DNA from: an uncultured Mesorhizobium sp.
Lineage (GTDB): Bacteria > Pseudomonadota > Alphaproteobacteria > Rhizobiales > Rhizobiaceae
DNA length: 64,000 nucleotides
NCBI GenBank assembly: GCA_937958475.1
Contig: CALFXR010000066.1
Coordinates: 1-64,000 of the forward strand
Reading direction: 5' to 3'
The translations under genes and the position numbers were made by a program. Under the pieces are notes generated by a model. It was given only the letters and a program-made list of their open reading frames with translations, searched no databases and was not told the origin of the DNA. Below are positions 1 to 9,245 of the stretch, piece after piece (position 1 is the first letter of the stretch; the number at the start of each line of letters is the position of its first letter).

Positions 1-163
1 GGGCCAGCATCATGGCGTCCTCCTTGGTGTAGATGTCGTTGGTGACGACGGCGATCGAGAACTCGTCGCGCATCGCCTTGCACAGCTTCTCGGTCAGCGT
101 CGTCTTGCCCGAGCCGACGGGGCCGCCGATGCCGACGCGAAGGGGACCATGTCCAAGGGACAT
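1..163 (-). CDS. ureG: Urease accessory GTPase UreG, N-terminal part (cut by window edge)
   Basis: UreG is the cytoplasmic GTPase that, with UreD/F and the nickel donor UreE, drives delivery of nickel into apo-urease. Only the first 54 codons are present, read leftwards from an ATG at 163. The Walker A motif GPVGSGKT is at residues 14-21 and is followed by the family-typical segment containing VVTNDIYTKEDA. The stop codon of the upstream DUF3995 gene overlaps this ATG (TGATG), so translation is probably coupled. It is the last urease gene visible in the minus-strand series ureE-ureF-DUF3995-ureG. Identification is firm; the C-terminal end lies outside the window. Confidence 0.95.
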   Translation of the reverse strand, partial: MSLGHGPLRVGIGGPVGSGKTTLTEKLCKAMRDEFSIAVVTNDIYTKEDAMMLA

Positions 164-600
164 CAGAAATCTCCGTTGAGGACGAGAAGAACGAAGCCGC
201 CGCCAATGGCCAGGCACAGCGGCGAATAACAGAGCTTGTCGAGGCGCGCGAACGGGAGTTCCGGCGTCAGCCGCCGCCAGGCCCGCGTGTAACCCGCCAG
301 GCCGCGGGCGACAAAGACGAGCGCTGCCGCCACGCCCGCGGCGGGCGCGAGCCACGCCGCCGGCAAGAGGACCGGGGCGCCAGCAAGCATCGCCGCCAGC
401 ACGGCCGCGACACCGAGCAGGCCGGCGACCGCAACTGCGCTGGCCGGCGAAGGCATCCGATCGACACCGCGGAAACCGACGACGGTGCGGGCGCAGCTTG
501 TTGCATCCGACCCCGGCCACACGCCGCCGACGGCCCAATAGACATGCAGGGCCGCCAAGGCCGCCAGAACGATGAACAGCGCCGCCGCGACGAGCGTCAT
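163..600 (-). CDS. DUF3995 family membrane protein within the urease gene series
   Basis: A 145-residue, very hydrophobic protein with about four membrane helices (roughly residues 3-23, 55-75, 78-98 and 125-142). The N-terminal pattern around ALHVYWAVGGVWPG resembles the DUF3995 family; no reaction is known for it. The start overlaps the ureF stop by four bases (ATGA) and the stop overlaps the ureG start, so it is a genuine member of the transcript. That placement suggests a role linked to urease or to nickel or ammonia handling at the membrane, but this is inference from position only. Confidence 0.75.
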   Translation of the reverse strand: MTLVAAALFIVLAALAALHVYWAVGGVWPGSDATSCARTVVGFRGVDRMPSPASAVAVAGLLGVAAVLAAMLAGAPVLLPAAWLAPAAGVAAALVFVARGLAGYTRAWRRLTPELPFARLDKLCYSPLCLAIGGGFVLLVLNGDF

Positions 601-1268
601 GAACGGAACAGCCTCGAATACTGGGTTTCGTGCCGCATCGCCGCGATTTCGGAGAGGATCGCCGCGGAGCCGAGATCGTCGGGCGTCGAGCGGGCCGCCT
701 CGCCGGCCGCCGCCAGGATTGCCGGCTCGAGCCGGGCCAGCGCCGCCACCGCCCCTTCCTGGCCGGAGAGGCCGAGCCGTATCCCGGCCTGCAGCAGGTT
801 GGAGACGAAGGCCTGGAGATAGGCGGCGAGCGCCTGGTCGAGGGCGACGCCCGCGACCCCGGCCGCGGCGCCGACGGCGATGCAGTACGGGCAGTTAGCC
901 GGCAAATCACGCGTGATGTCGCCGCTCGCCGCGAGCGCCCTGGCGAAACCCGCGCCCTGCAGCACGGTCTCGCGGTGGCGCTCTTCCGCCCCTGCGAGCG
1001 CCTCGCCGAGGTCGGCGAGACCGGCGTAGTCGGCCCCGGCGCGGGCGCGGCGCCAGGCCTCGGCGAAGAGGATCGCGTCGTTGCGGGCGGAGCCGAAGGC
1101 GATGAGCTGGCCGAGCCAGTCCTCCAGGCCGGCGACGTCGCGTAGCAGCCCGTCATGGGCGGCGCGTTCCAGCCCGTGGCTGTAGCTGAACGAACCGACC
1201 GGAAAGGCCGGCGACAGCCACGCCATCAGGCGCAGCAGCGCGGCTGGCCCGGAGCGGACGTCAGCCAT
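597..1268 (-). CDS. ureF: Urease accessory protein UreF
   Basis: UreF acts with UreD and UreG in the urease activation complex and is thought to regulate UreG GTPase activity. The frame is open further upstream, but that part is only the antisense-like reading of the ureE histidine tail. The ATG at 1268 gives a normal 223-residue UreF beginning MADVRSG, with the conserved stretch SPAFPVGSFSYSHGLE at residues 19-34. The start lies eight bases inside the 3' end of ureE and the stop overlaps the DUF3995 start, so ureE-ureF-DUF3995-ureG are translationally linked. Confidence 0.95.
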   Translation of the reverse strand: MADVRSGPAALLRLMAWLSPAFPVGSFSYSHGLERAAHDGLLRDVAGLEDWLGQLIAFGSARNDAILFAEAWRRARAGADYAGLADLGEALAGAEERHRETVLQGAGFARALAASGDITRDLPANCPYCIAVGAAAGVAGVALDQALAAYLQAFVSNLLQAGIRLGLSGQEGAVAALARLEPAILAAAGEAARSTPDDLGSAAILSEIAAMRHETQYSRLFRS

Positions 1269-1914
1269 GGTCGTGGCCGTAATGCGGATCGCCGGGCATG
1301 CGCCCGAAGCGATCCGGCTCGCCCTGGCCGTGGCCGTGGTCATGGTGCCCGCCCGGTCCGTGGTCGTGGCCGTAATGCGGGTCACCGGGCATGCGGCCGT
1401 AGGCGTCCGGCTGGCCGTGCCCATGCCCATGTCCGTGCGCGTCGCCCGAATAGGCGCCGCGCAGCGGGCTGAAATGCTCGGTGACGTCGGCGACCGTGGC
1501 GCCGAGGCCCTCCAGCATCGCCCTGATGACGTGGTCGCGCAGGATCAGGATGCGGTCGGCCTCGATCTGCGCGGCAAGATGGCGATTTCCGATGTGCCAG
1601 GCGAGTTCGGCGAGGTGGACGGCGCCGCGGGCGCGGATCTCGAGGAGTTCCTCCTCGGCGGCGACGATCTCGACATGGCGGCCGTCGTCGAGCACGAGCA
1701 CGTCGCGATCGCCGAGCATCACCGGCTCGGCGAGGTCGACGAAGACCTTGTCGCCGTGCTGGAGGGCCAGCACGCGGCGGCGCAGGTGGCGCTCGTCCTG
1801 CGGCAGCACGACGAGGTCGAAGGGAACCGGCCGGTCTTCGGGCAGATCCCCGGCGCGCATCACGCTGCCGGCGCGCGGCATCCGGGTGAAATCGGTGTTG
1901 ATCGAGAGCTTCAT
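1261..1914 (-). CDS. ureE: Urease accessory nickel metallochaperone UreE with extended His-rich tail
   Basis: UreE binds Ni(II) and passes it to the urease activation complex. The 217-residue product has the N-terminal peptide-binding-like domain (about 1-75), the metal-binding C-terminal domain (about 80-152, with HIGNRH at 107-112), and a histidine-rich tail from residue 159 to the end. The tail contains GRMPGDPHYGHDHG twice (173-186 and 204-217), 31 residues apart, so it has grown by internal duplication. The ATG at 1914 was chosen because it overlaps the stop of the upstream GST gene (ATGA) and matches the usual N-terminus MKLSI. A longer open frame upstream is a shadow of the GST gene. 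Confidence 0.95.
   Translation of the reverse strand: MKLSINTDFTRMPRAGSVMRAGDLPEDRPVPFDLVVLPQDERHLRRRVLALQHGDKVFVDLAEPVMLGDRDVLVLDDGRHVEIVAAEEELLEIRARGAVHLAELAWHIGNRHLAAQIEADRILILRDHVIRAMLEGLGATVADVTEHFSPLRGAYSGDAHGHGHGHGQPDAYGRMPGDPHYGHDHGPGGHHDHGHGQGEPDRFGRMPGDPHYGHDHG
1264..1416. repeat. Direct repeat within the ureE histidine-rich tail
   Basis: Two 60-bp in-frame units, 1264-1323 and 1357-1416 (offset 93 bp), encode near-identical 20-residue stretches that differ at only a few residues. Both end in GRMPGDPHYGHDHG. The unit multiplies the number of potential nickel ligands in UreE. Tandem duplication of the full 93-bp period is the simplest origin. Confidence 0.85.
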
Positions 1915-2513
1915 GCGGTCTTCTCCCGTTCCTTCGCCCGCGCCAGAGCCGGACGGGCGAGCACGCGGTCGAAGTAGGCGTTCACGGCATCGGACTTCAC
2001 CTCGAAGCGGGCGCCGCGCGCCCACTGGCCGCAATGGCCGAGGATGACGTCGACCGCGGAGAAGCGATCGCCGAGGGCATAGGCGCCGCCGCCGAGCTTG
2101 GCCTCCAGCGCAGCGACCTCCTTGTCGAACTCGTAGGCCGTCCACGGGCCGACGTCGCAGCGGATCTCCTCGGGCAGGATCAGCCGGTGCTTCAGCTTGT
2201 TCCACATCGGCGCCTCGAACTCGGACTGGGCGAAGTGCATCCACGAATCGAAGGCCGCGCGGCCGGCGAGGCCGGGATCGGCGCCGAGACCCTTGTCGGC
2301 GTGCTTCTCGGCCAGATAGGCGCAGATCGCCGCCGAATCGGTGACCACGACGTCGCCATCGACCAGCGCCGGCATCTTGCCGGTGGGGTTGTAGCGGCGC
2401 ATCAGCTCGCTGTGCTGCTTGGCCTTGACGATGCTGTAGGGCTCGCCGAGCTCCTCCAGCATCCAGGTGACGCGGGAGAGGCGGGAGCCGGGTGATCCGA
2501 CGACGAGATACAT
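1911..2513 (-). CDS. Glutathione S-transferase family protein, linked to ureE
   Basis: A cytosolic GST-type protein of 200 residues. The N-terminal thioredoxin-fold domain is recognisable from SPGSRLSRVTWMLEELG (8-24) and from the glutathione-site region NPTGKMPALVDGDVVVTDSAAI (split about 42-63); an all-helical C-terminal domain follows. The ATG at 2513 is the first that gives the proper beta1 strand (MYLVVGS); the upstream extension is not homologous. The stop overlaps the ureE start, so the gene is embedded in the urease transcript. Its substrate is unknown; in rhizobial genomes GSTs are numerous and mostly uncharacterised. Confidence 0.85.
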   Translation of the reverse strand: MYLVVGSPGSRLSRVTWMLEELGEPYSIVKAKQHSELMRRYNPTGKMPALVDGDVVVTDSAAICAYLAEKHADKGLGADPGLAGRAAFDSWMHFAQSEFEAPMWNKLKHRLILPEEIRCDVGPWTAYEFDKEVAALEAKLGGGAYALGDRFSAVDVILGHCGQWARGARFEVKSDAVNAYFDRVLARPALARAKEREKTA

Positions 2514-2523
2514 CAGTCTTTCC

Positions 2524-3078
2524 TCATTCAGAGAGTGGCCGCGGCGCGCTGCGGCGGCGGGAAAGCCGCCGCAACAGCCACAGGGCAAGGAGCACCAGAA
2601 GGACGGTGAAGGCAAGGGCGGAGAAGGCCGACTTGAGCACGGTCCAGCGGCTGGCGGCGGCGGCGAGCTCCGGCGTCAGCGCCGCGGCGCCGCCGTCGAG
2701 CATGGCGGCGACCGAGGCGTTCTCCAGATAGTCGAAGACCATGCCGGGCAGCGCGGTGGCGGCGAGCAGCCAGCGCCAGCGGCCGAGGCCGGCGGGCGAC
2801 AGCAGCAGGATCGCCATGACCAGGGTTGCGGCGAGCAGCGCCGGATAGGCGATGTCGAGGCGCTGCTGGACATTGCGGTAGAGGGCGGCACCCTCCGGCG
2901 TCAGCGCGGCGAGGAAGGCGCGGGCTTCGTCGGCAGTGTAGCCGGTCGGCCTGAGGTCGAACGGCACCAGGCCGCCGGCGGCCGCGGTGATCGCCGGCAG
3001 CGTCCACACGAGCATGACGAGGTAGACGCCGAGCGTGGCGGCGAAGACGAGCCAGAAGAGGCCCCGCGCCGACGGCAC
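2524..3078 (-). CDS. Hypothetical integral membrane protein
   Basis: A 184-residue protein starting with GTG at 3078, two bases after the stop of the upstream monooxygenase gene. About four hydrophobic helices are visible (roughly 5-30, 75-98, 102-120 and 148-172), with a soluble loop rich in charged residues around 40-70 and a basic C-terminus. I do not recognise the family. Its position, 10 bases upstream of the GST-ureE-ureF series and co-directional with it, suggests the same transcript, but there is no evidence for a direct urease role. Confidence 0.7.
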   Translation of the reverse strand: MPSARGLFWLVFAATLGVYLVMLVWTLPAITAAAGGLVPFDLRPTGYTADEARAFLAALTPEGAALYRNVQQRLDIAYPALLAATLVMAILLLSPAGLGRWRWLLAATALPGMVFDYLENASVAAMLDGGAAALTPELAAAASRWTVLKSAFSALAFTVLLVLLALWLLRRLSRRRSAPRPLSE

Positions 3079-3080
3079 GC

Positions 3081-3377
3081 TCAGAACTCCTCGATCCGCT
3101 CGGGGTGGACGATCTCGATCACGCGCGACATCAGGTACGGCGCGCTGGCCTCGCGCCAGACGGCGAGGTGCGGCTGCTTCGAATGGGCGGTCAGCGCCTC
3201 GCGCGTCTCCCAGCGCTCGACGAAGACCAGCTTCTCCGGGTCCGACAGGCTGGCGAACAGCTCGTAGGCGATGCAGCCCTGCTCGGCGCGCGTCGCGGCG
3301 ACGCAGGCCGCGGCCGGGGCGCGCAGGACGTCGAGCGAGCCGGGGCGGATGGTGAGCGTGGCGACGACGTAGATCAT
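3081..3377 (-). CDS. Antibiotic biosynthesis monooxygenase (ABM) domain protein
   Basis: A 98-residue dimeric alpha+beta barrel protein of the ABM/YgiN type. The pattern starts MIYVVATLTIRPGS and contains GCIAYELF and VFVERWE, the usual signature of these small quinol monooxygenase or heme-degrading-like proteins. The ATG at 3377 was chosen over an in-frame start 66 bases upstream because the extra residues are not conserved in the family. It sits at the head of the short co-directional run leading into ureE. Substrate is unknown. Confidence 0.8.
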   Translation of the reverse strand: MIYVVATLTIRPGSLDVLRAPAAACVAATRAEQGCIAYELFASLSDPEKLVFVERWETREALTAHSKQPHLAVWREASAPYLMSRVIEIVHPERIEEF

Positions 3378-3421
3378 GGCGGTCTCGAATCTGCGATTGC
3401 GGTTCATGTCGGAATTCTTCG

Positions 3422-3910
3422 TCAGTCGCGGATCACATCCCACGGCGCAAAAGGTTCGCCCGGGAGAAACCGGGAGTCGAGAGCCTGCGCCACCGAGAAA
3501 GGAGGATCGTACGGGAAGGCGCTTTCGAGCATGCCGGTCTCGTCGATTGCCCGCTGCCGGCCGCGTTCATACGCCTGCCCGAAGGTCTCTTCGGGATACC
3601 GCTTCAGGCTCGGGCTGGTCCTGATCACCTCGTCGATCGCGATGCGCTGCTCGCTGATCGAGATGCGCCAGCTCTCGCTGCGCCGACCCGGCTGATACTG
3701 CCATTTGAGAAGATGCAGGACCAGTAGTTCGAGCCGGCTGCCGATCTCCCTCCGCTCGCTCCGTCCCAAGCTCTCGATCTCCTCGGCGAGGTTATCGCGA
3801 TCGAGACGATCGAACCGGCCTTCGCGCAGCAATGCGCCCTGCTCGGCGCTCCACAGTGCGAAGTCGGATTCGATGGGCGTCGACCGAGATTTCAGCGAAA
3901 CCTTGTTCAT
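3422..3910 (-). CDS. DUF29 family protein, copy A
   Basis: A 162-residue cytoplasmic protein of the DUF29 family, which is common as multiple copies in cyanobacteria and some proteobacteria and has no established function. Family features are the FALWSAEQGALLREGRFD segment (18-35), the AEEIESLGRSERREI helix (42-56) and the LLxHLLKWQYQP region (63-75). The gene is preceded by the same upstream sequence as copy B and the first third of the two proteins is almost identical, while the C-terminal halves differ strongly. The stop lies 44 bases before the ABM gene. Confidence 0.85.
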   Translation of the reverse strand: MNKVSLKSRSTPIESDFALWSAEQGALLREGRFDRLDRDNLAEEIESLGRSERREIGSRLELLVLHLLKWQYQPGRRSESWRISISEQRIAIDEVIRTSPSLKRYPEETFGQAYERGRQRAIDETGMLESAFPYDPPFSVAQALDSRFLPGEPFAPWDVIRD

Positions 3911-4532
3911 GGGGTCAATATTGCGCCGAAAGGGGCGGAGATCAAATGCCGGATGCGCGGAATTTCCTGCGCCCGCGGCTGCGGCGCGGGCGCCGGTCAG
4001 GGCGCTTCCGGAAAGAAGCCGGGATCGAGCACCTGCTCGATCGTGAAGGGGCAGGCGGCGGGGAAGACGTCCTCCGGCAGGCCGGTTTCATCGACGGCGT
4101 CGGCGCGCGCGGTCCGATACTCCTCCCCCAGCACATCGGTCGGATGGCTGCGCAGGCTCGGGCTGTCCCGGACGACCTTGGCGATCTGGACCCGCTGCTC
4201 GCGGATCGTGGTCTTCCAGCCGCCTTTCTGACGCTGCGTCTGGAATCGCCATTTGAGGAGATGAACCAGCAGGACCTTCAGCCGGTTCTCGATCTCCCTC
4301 CGTTCGCTCCGTCCCAAGCTCTCGATCTCCTCGGCCAGGTTGTCGCGATCGAGACGATCGAGCCGGCCTTCGCGCAGCAATGCGCCCTGCTCGGCGCTCC
4401 ACAGCGCGAAGTCCACTTCGATGGGCGTCGACCGAGATTTCAGCGAAACCTTGTTCATGGGGTCCATATTGCGCCGAAAGGGTCGGAGAGCAAATGCCGG
4501 ATGCGCGGAACTTCGTGCGCCCGCGGCTTCGG
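3743..4532. repeat. Tandem duplication covering DUF29 5' halves and their upstream regions
   Basis: Segments 3743-3984 and 4291-4532 (242 bp each, offset 548 bp) are nearly identical: about 14 differences by eye. Each contains the first 168 or so coding bases of a DUF29 gene plus 74 bases upstream of its ATG. Outside these limits the two genes differ much more. This indicates either a recent duplication followed by replacement of the 3' half, or gene conversion limited to the 5' half. Confidence 0.9.
3997..4458 (-). CDS. DUF29 family protein, copy B
   Basis: A 153-residue paralogue of the neighbouring DUF29 protein. Residues 1-56 differ from copy A at only a few positions (for instance IEVDF against IESDF and REGRLD against REGRFD), but from about residue 57 the sequences diverge, including WRFQTQRQKGGWK and the C-terminal end. 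The ATG at 4458 was chosen because it aligns exactly with the start of copy A and its promoter-proximal DNA is also duplicated; a longer open frame upstream is not supported. Function unknown. Confidence 0.85.
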   Translation of the reverse strand: MNKVSLKSRSTPIEVDFALWSAEQGALLREGRLDRLDRDNLAEEIESLGRSERREIENRLKVLLVHLLKWRFQTQRQKGGWKTTIREQRVQIAKVVRDSPSLRSHPTDVLGEEYRTARADAVDETGLPEDVFPAACPFTIEQVLDPGFFPEAP

Positions 4533-4669
4533 CGAGCGTCGGACGATTCACCGCGGCGGCAAACGGCGGCGGCCGTTGCGAGGAGGCCCGGCGGCGGATA
4601 ATGCATGCCGGGCATGCGGCGCATGGAGCCGGATGGCAGGCGCTGCCGCGCCGCAGCGGGTGATCTTGA

Positions 4670-5509
4670 ATGCGTCTCTTCACGCCAATGCCGGTCCGCA
4701 GCGCTTTCGTCCAGATCGCTGCGTCCACCTGGCGCAAGCCGGCCGACCCGCAGGTGTTCGGGATCGTCGATGTCGACTTCACGGCGGGCGAGTCGTTCAT
4801 CGAGCGCTACAATAGGCGGTTCGGCACCAGGATTACCCCGACGCACCTCGTCGGCCGGGCTGCGGGATTGATCCTGGCGAAGCTGCCGCTGGCGAATGCC
4901 AAGATCGGCGTCAGCCGCGTGTGGCTACGCAACAGCGCCGACGTCTACTTCACCATCGCCACCGGCGGCGGAACGGATCTCTTCGGCTACAAGGTCGCCG
5001 CCGTCGATGCCATGCGCCTCGCCGACCTCGAGCGCTCGCTCCGGGCCGCAACGAAAGCCATCCGCGACGGATCCGACAAGGGGTACGCGCGCAGCCGCAG
5101 GATCGCCCTCGCCCTGCCCATTTTCATCCTGCGTCCGTTTGCAGCGCTCGCAAGCTTCGCTACCAACGTCATGGGTCTCGACCTGTCGTCGATGGGGTTC
5201 CCGCGCGACGCCTTCGGCGGGGCAGTGGTCACGTCGATCGGCATGTTCGGCCTGGATACCGGCTTCGCCACCGTTGTGCCGATGGGCAACAGCTCCATGT
5301 GTTTCGCCCTGATGCAGGTTCGACAGCGGCCCTGGGTCGTCGGCGACCGGGTCGAACCCCGTCCAGTCCTTCGGATTTGCGTGACACTCGATCACCGCAT
5401 CCTCGACGGATTCCTTTCGGCTCAGGTTTCGCGGGAACTGGAGGATTTGCTCTCACACCCAGAGAAGCTGCTGACAGAATCCGAACGGGCGGAGTTCGAC
5501 GCCGAGTAG
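4670..5509 (+). CDS. Stand-alone 2-oxoacid dehydrogenase acyltransferase (E2) catalytic-domain protein
   Basis: A 279-residue protein resembling the catalytic domain of dihydrolipoamide acyltransferases. The hallmark HxxxDG motif is present as DHRILDG at 241-247, with the expected upstream segment around TSIGMFG (188-194) corresponding to the substrate-channel region. There is no lipoyl domain or peripheral-subunit-binding domain, so it cannot act as a conventional E2 core on its own. It may transfer an acyl group from CoA or be an adapted scaffold; both are inference. It is on the opposite strand from the surrounding urease genes, between ureC and the DUF29 pair. Confidence 0.75.
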   Translation: MRLFTPMPVRSAFVQIAASTWRKPADPQVFGIVDVDFTAGESFIERYNRRFGTRITPTHLVGRAAGLILAKLPLANAKIGVSRVWLRNSADVYFTIATGGGTDLFGYKVAAVDAMRLADLERSLRAATKAIRDGSDKGYARSRRIALALPIFILRPFAALASFATNVMGLDLSSMGFPRDAFGGAVVTSIGMFGLDTGFATVVPMGNSSMCFALMQVRQRPWVVGDRVEPRPVLRICVTLDHRILDGFLSAQVSRELEDLLSHPEKLLTESERAEFDAE

Positions 5510-5596
5510 CCACGGCGAGAGGGGAGCCGGCAGAGGTTTCACGTCCTGGAGGCGCGGCAGCGTGATCCGAGTGACGCTACGATAGCCGCCGGCACC

Positions 5597-7306
<1,710 letters not shown>

Positions 7307-7456
7307 GGGCTATCCCTTCGTGTGGGCGGGCGAGTTGAAACGGGTGGAGTTGGACAGATTGACGCAGGCAGGCGCGCGGCCTACCGTCCGCGCCGATGTA
7401 GCAAGGTCGCGCCGTCCCCCGGCTTTCGCGGTGCGCCCAGCCAGCGGAGGGAACCA

Positions 7457-8299
7457 ATGAAATCCAGAACGATCCTGGCCGGCCTGCTCGTGGCCGGTTC
7501 GACGGTGCTCGCGCATGCCGAGACCCCCGTCGAGCGCGGGGAATATCTCGTGCGCGGCCCGGCGGGCTGCGGCAATTGCCACACGCCGATGGGCCCCGAC
7601 GGCTTCGTCGCCAACCAGGAACTCGGCGGACGGCTGGTCGAGGACGGCGAGGCCTTCACCGCCTACGCGCCCAACATCACGCCCGGCGGCCGCGTCGCCC
7701 AGTGGTCGGACGCGGAGTTGAGGAAGGCGATACGCGAAGGCATCAGGCCGGACGGCAGCGTGATCGGCCCGCCGATGCCGTTCTCCATGTATCGCGGCCT
7801 GGGCGACACCGACCTCGATGCGATCGTCGCCTTCCTGCGCACGGTCCCGGCGGTCGACAACAAGACGCCACCGTCGGTGTACCGCATCCCGCTGCCGCCC
7901 GCCTACGGGCCTCCGGTGGAGACCGTCGCCGCGCCCGAACGCGGGCCTACGGCCGAATACGGCGCCTATCTCGCCGGGCCGATCTCGCACTGCATGGAGT
8001 GCCACACGCCGATGGGACCGCAGGGACCCATGCTGGACAGCGCGGCGGGCCAGGGCGGCTTCGCCTTCCACGGCCCGTGGGGCACGTCCGTCTCGTCCAA
8101 CCTGACCAGCCACGAGGACGGGCTGAAGAACTACAGCGACGACCAGATCAAGGCGATGATCACCCAGGGCGTGCGCCCGGACGGGTCGAGGATGTTCCCG
8201 CCGATGCCGTACGGGTTCCTGGCGAAGATGACCCCGGACGATCTCAGCGCCGTCGTCGCCTACCTGCGGACCCTGCCGCCGCTTCCAGACAAGAAGTAG
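7457..8299 (+). CDS. Exported di-haem c-type cytochrome
   Basis: A 280-residue periplasmic protein with a Sec signal peptide (about 1-21, cleavage near AHA-ET) and two cytochrome c domains. Haem motifs are CGNCH at 38-42 and CMECH at 179-183; candidate axial methionines occur in GPPMPF (about 107) and FPPMPY near the C-terminus. This two-domain layout resembles small subunits of alcohol/aldehyde dehydrogenase-type electron-transfer chains, but no dehydrogenase gene is adjacent. The ATG at 7457 is preceded by GGAGGG six bases upstream. It lies head to head with ureC and interrupts the urease series. Confidence 0.9.
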   Translation: MKSRTILAGLLVAGSTVLAHAETPVERGEYLVRGPAGCGNCHTPMGPDGFVANQELGGRLVEDGEAFTAYAPNITPGGRVAQWSDAELRKAIREGIRPDGSVIGPPMPFSMYRGLGDTDLDAIVAFLRTVPAVDNKTPPSVYRIPLPPAYGPPVETVAAPERGPTAEYGAYLAGPISHCMECHTPMGPQGPMLDSAAGQGGFAFHGPWGTSVSSNLTSHEDGLKNYSDDQIKAMITQGVRPDGSRMFPPMPYGFLAKMTPDDLSAVVAYLRTLPPLPDKK

Positions 8300-8407
8300 C
8301 GTCGCGGGACGAAGATTCCGCGTTTTCGCCGGAACCTTGGACCAGCCGGAATGTTTGCCTTGGAGGACCCGCGCCAGACGCGGGTCCCTCGACGCCCGGA
8401 GGGTTCC

Positions 8408-8884
8408 ATGAAGACGAAACGAACCGGCATTCCTCTCGCTGCCATGGCCGCTCTCGCCCTCGCCGGGGCTGCGCCCGCCGCGTACGCGCAGGCGCTGAAC
8501 GACACGGCGCGCGACACGATCATCGGCTCCGAGGTCGGCGAGGAGGAGGTCGAGGCCGCGGCGGAACCGGAACGGGTGATCGCGGCGATCGAGAAGACGC
8601 CGGAGAACATCCCCGCCGTGCGCAAGACGATCAAGCTCGACAAGGTCGAGATCGTCTTCCTGCCCGACGCCGCCGCCGCCGAGGGCGGCCCGCCGCCGGC
8701 GATCGCGAAGAAGGTCGAGGAACGCAAGGACGAGATCGCCGAGCTCAGGCAGGAGATCGAAGGCAACGCCATGCTCTACCACGCCATCGATTCGCGGCAG
8801 GTGCTGGTTCGCGACGTCCTCGCGGTCGAGTTCGACGACGCCGGCGTCGTGATCTATGCGGCTGCCAAGCCACCGGCCAACTGA
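8408..8884 (+). CDS. Hypothetical exported protein
   Basis: A 158-residue protein with a clear signal peptide (MKTKRTG..., hydrophobic core to AYAQA at about 24-28). The mature part is charged and helix-rich, with a probable short coiled coil around KKVEERKDEIAELRQEIEG, and ends in a possible beta pair (LAVEFDDAGVVIYAA). I do not recognise the family. The ATG at 8408 follows GGAGGGTT. It is 108 bases downstream of the cytochrome c gene in the same direction and could share its transcript. It converges with ureB. Confidence 0.65.
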   Translation: MKTKRTGIPLAAMAALALAGAAPAAYAQALNDTARDTIIGSEVGEEEVEAAAEPERVIAAIEKTPENIPAVRKTIKLDKVEIVFLPDAAAAEGGPPPAIAKKVEERKDEIAELRQEIEGNAMLYHAIDSRQVLVRDVLAVEFDDAGVVIYAAAKPPAN

Positions 8885-8929
8885 CCGGGCGCGTGCGCAG
8901 GAACCCGCTGGACGCCCTGCCGCCATGGC

Positions 8930-9241
8930 TCAGAGCTTCCCCATCACCTTCTGGCGGAAACCGTAGACGGTGCGCCCGCCGCCGAGCGGCACCAGCGTGA
9001 CGTCGCGCTCCTGGCCTGGCTCGAAGCGAACGGCCGTGCCGGCGGCGATGTCGAGACGATAGCCCCGCGCCTTCTCGCGGTCGAAGCGGAGACCCTCGTT
9101 GGTCTCGAAGAAGTGGTAGTGGGAGCCGACCTGGATCGGGCGGTCGCCGGTGTTGGCCACCTTCAGCGTCACGGTCGGCCGGCCGGCGTTGAGTTCGATG
9201 TCGCCGGCAGCCGGGATGATTTCACCTGGAACGAGGCTCAT
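8930..9241 (-). CDS. ureB: Urease subunit beta
   Basis: A 103-residue structural subunit of the (alpha beta gamma)3 urease, with the typical start MSLVPGEIIPAAGDIELN and the conserved IQVGSHYHFFETN segment (37-49). It follows hupE/ureJ by four bases in the minus-strand series ureD-ureA-DUF1272-hupE-ureB. After its stop the series is interrupted by two plus-strand genes before ureC. Length and motifs are normal. Confidence 0.97.
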   Translation of the reverse strand: MSLVPGEIIPAAGDIELNAGRPTVTLKVANTGDRPIQVGSHYHFFETNEGLRFDREKARGYRLDIAAGTAVRFEPGQERDVTLVPLGGGRTVYGFRQKVMGKL

Positions 9242-9245
9242 CGGT

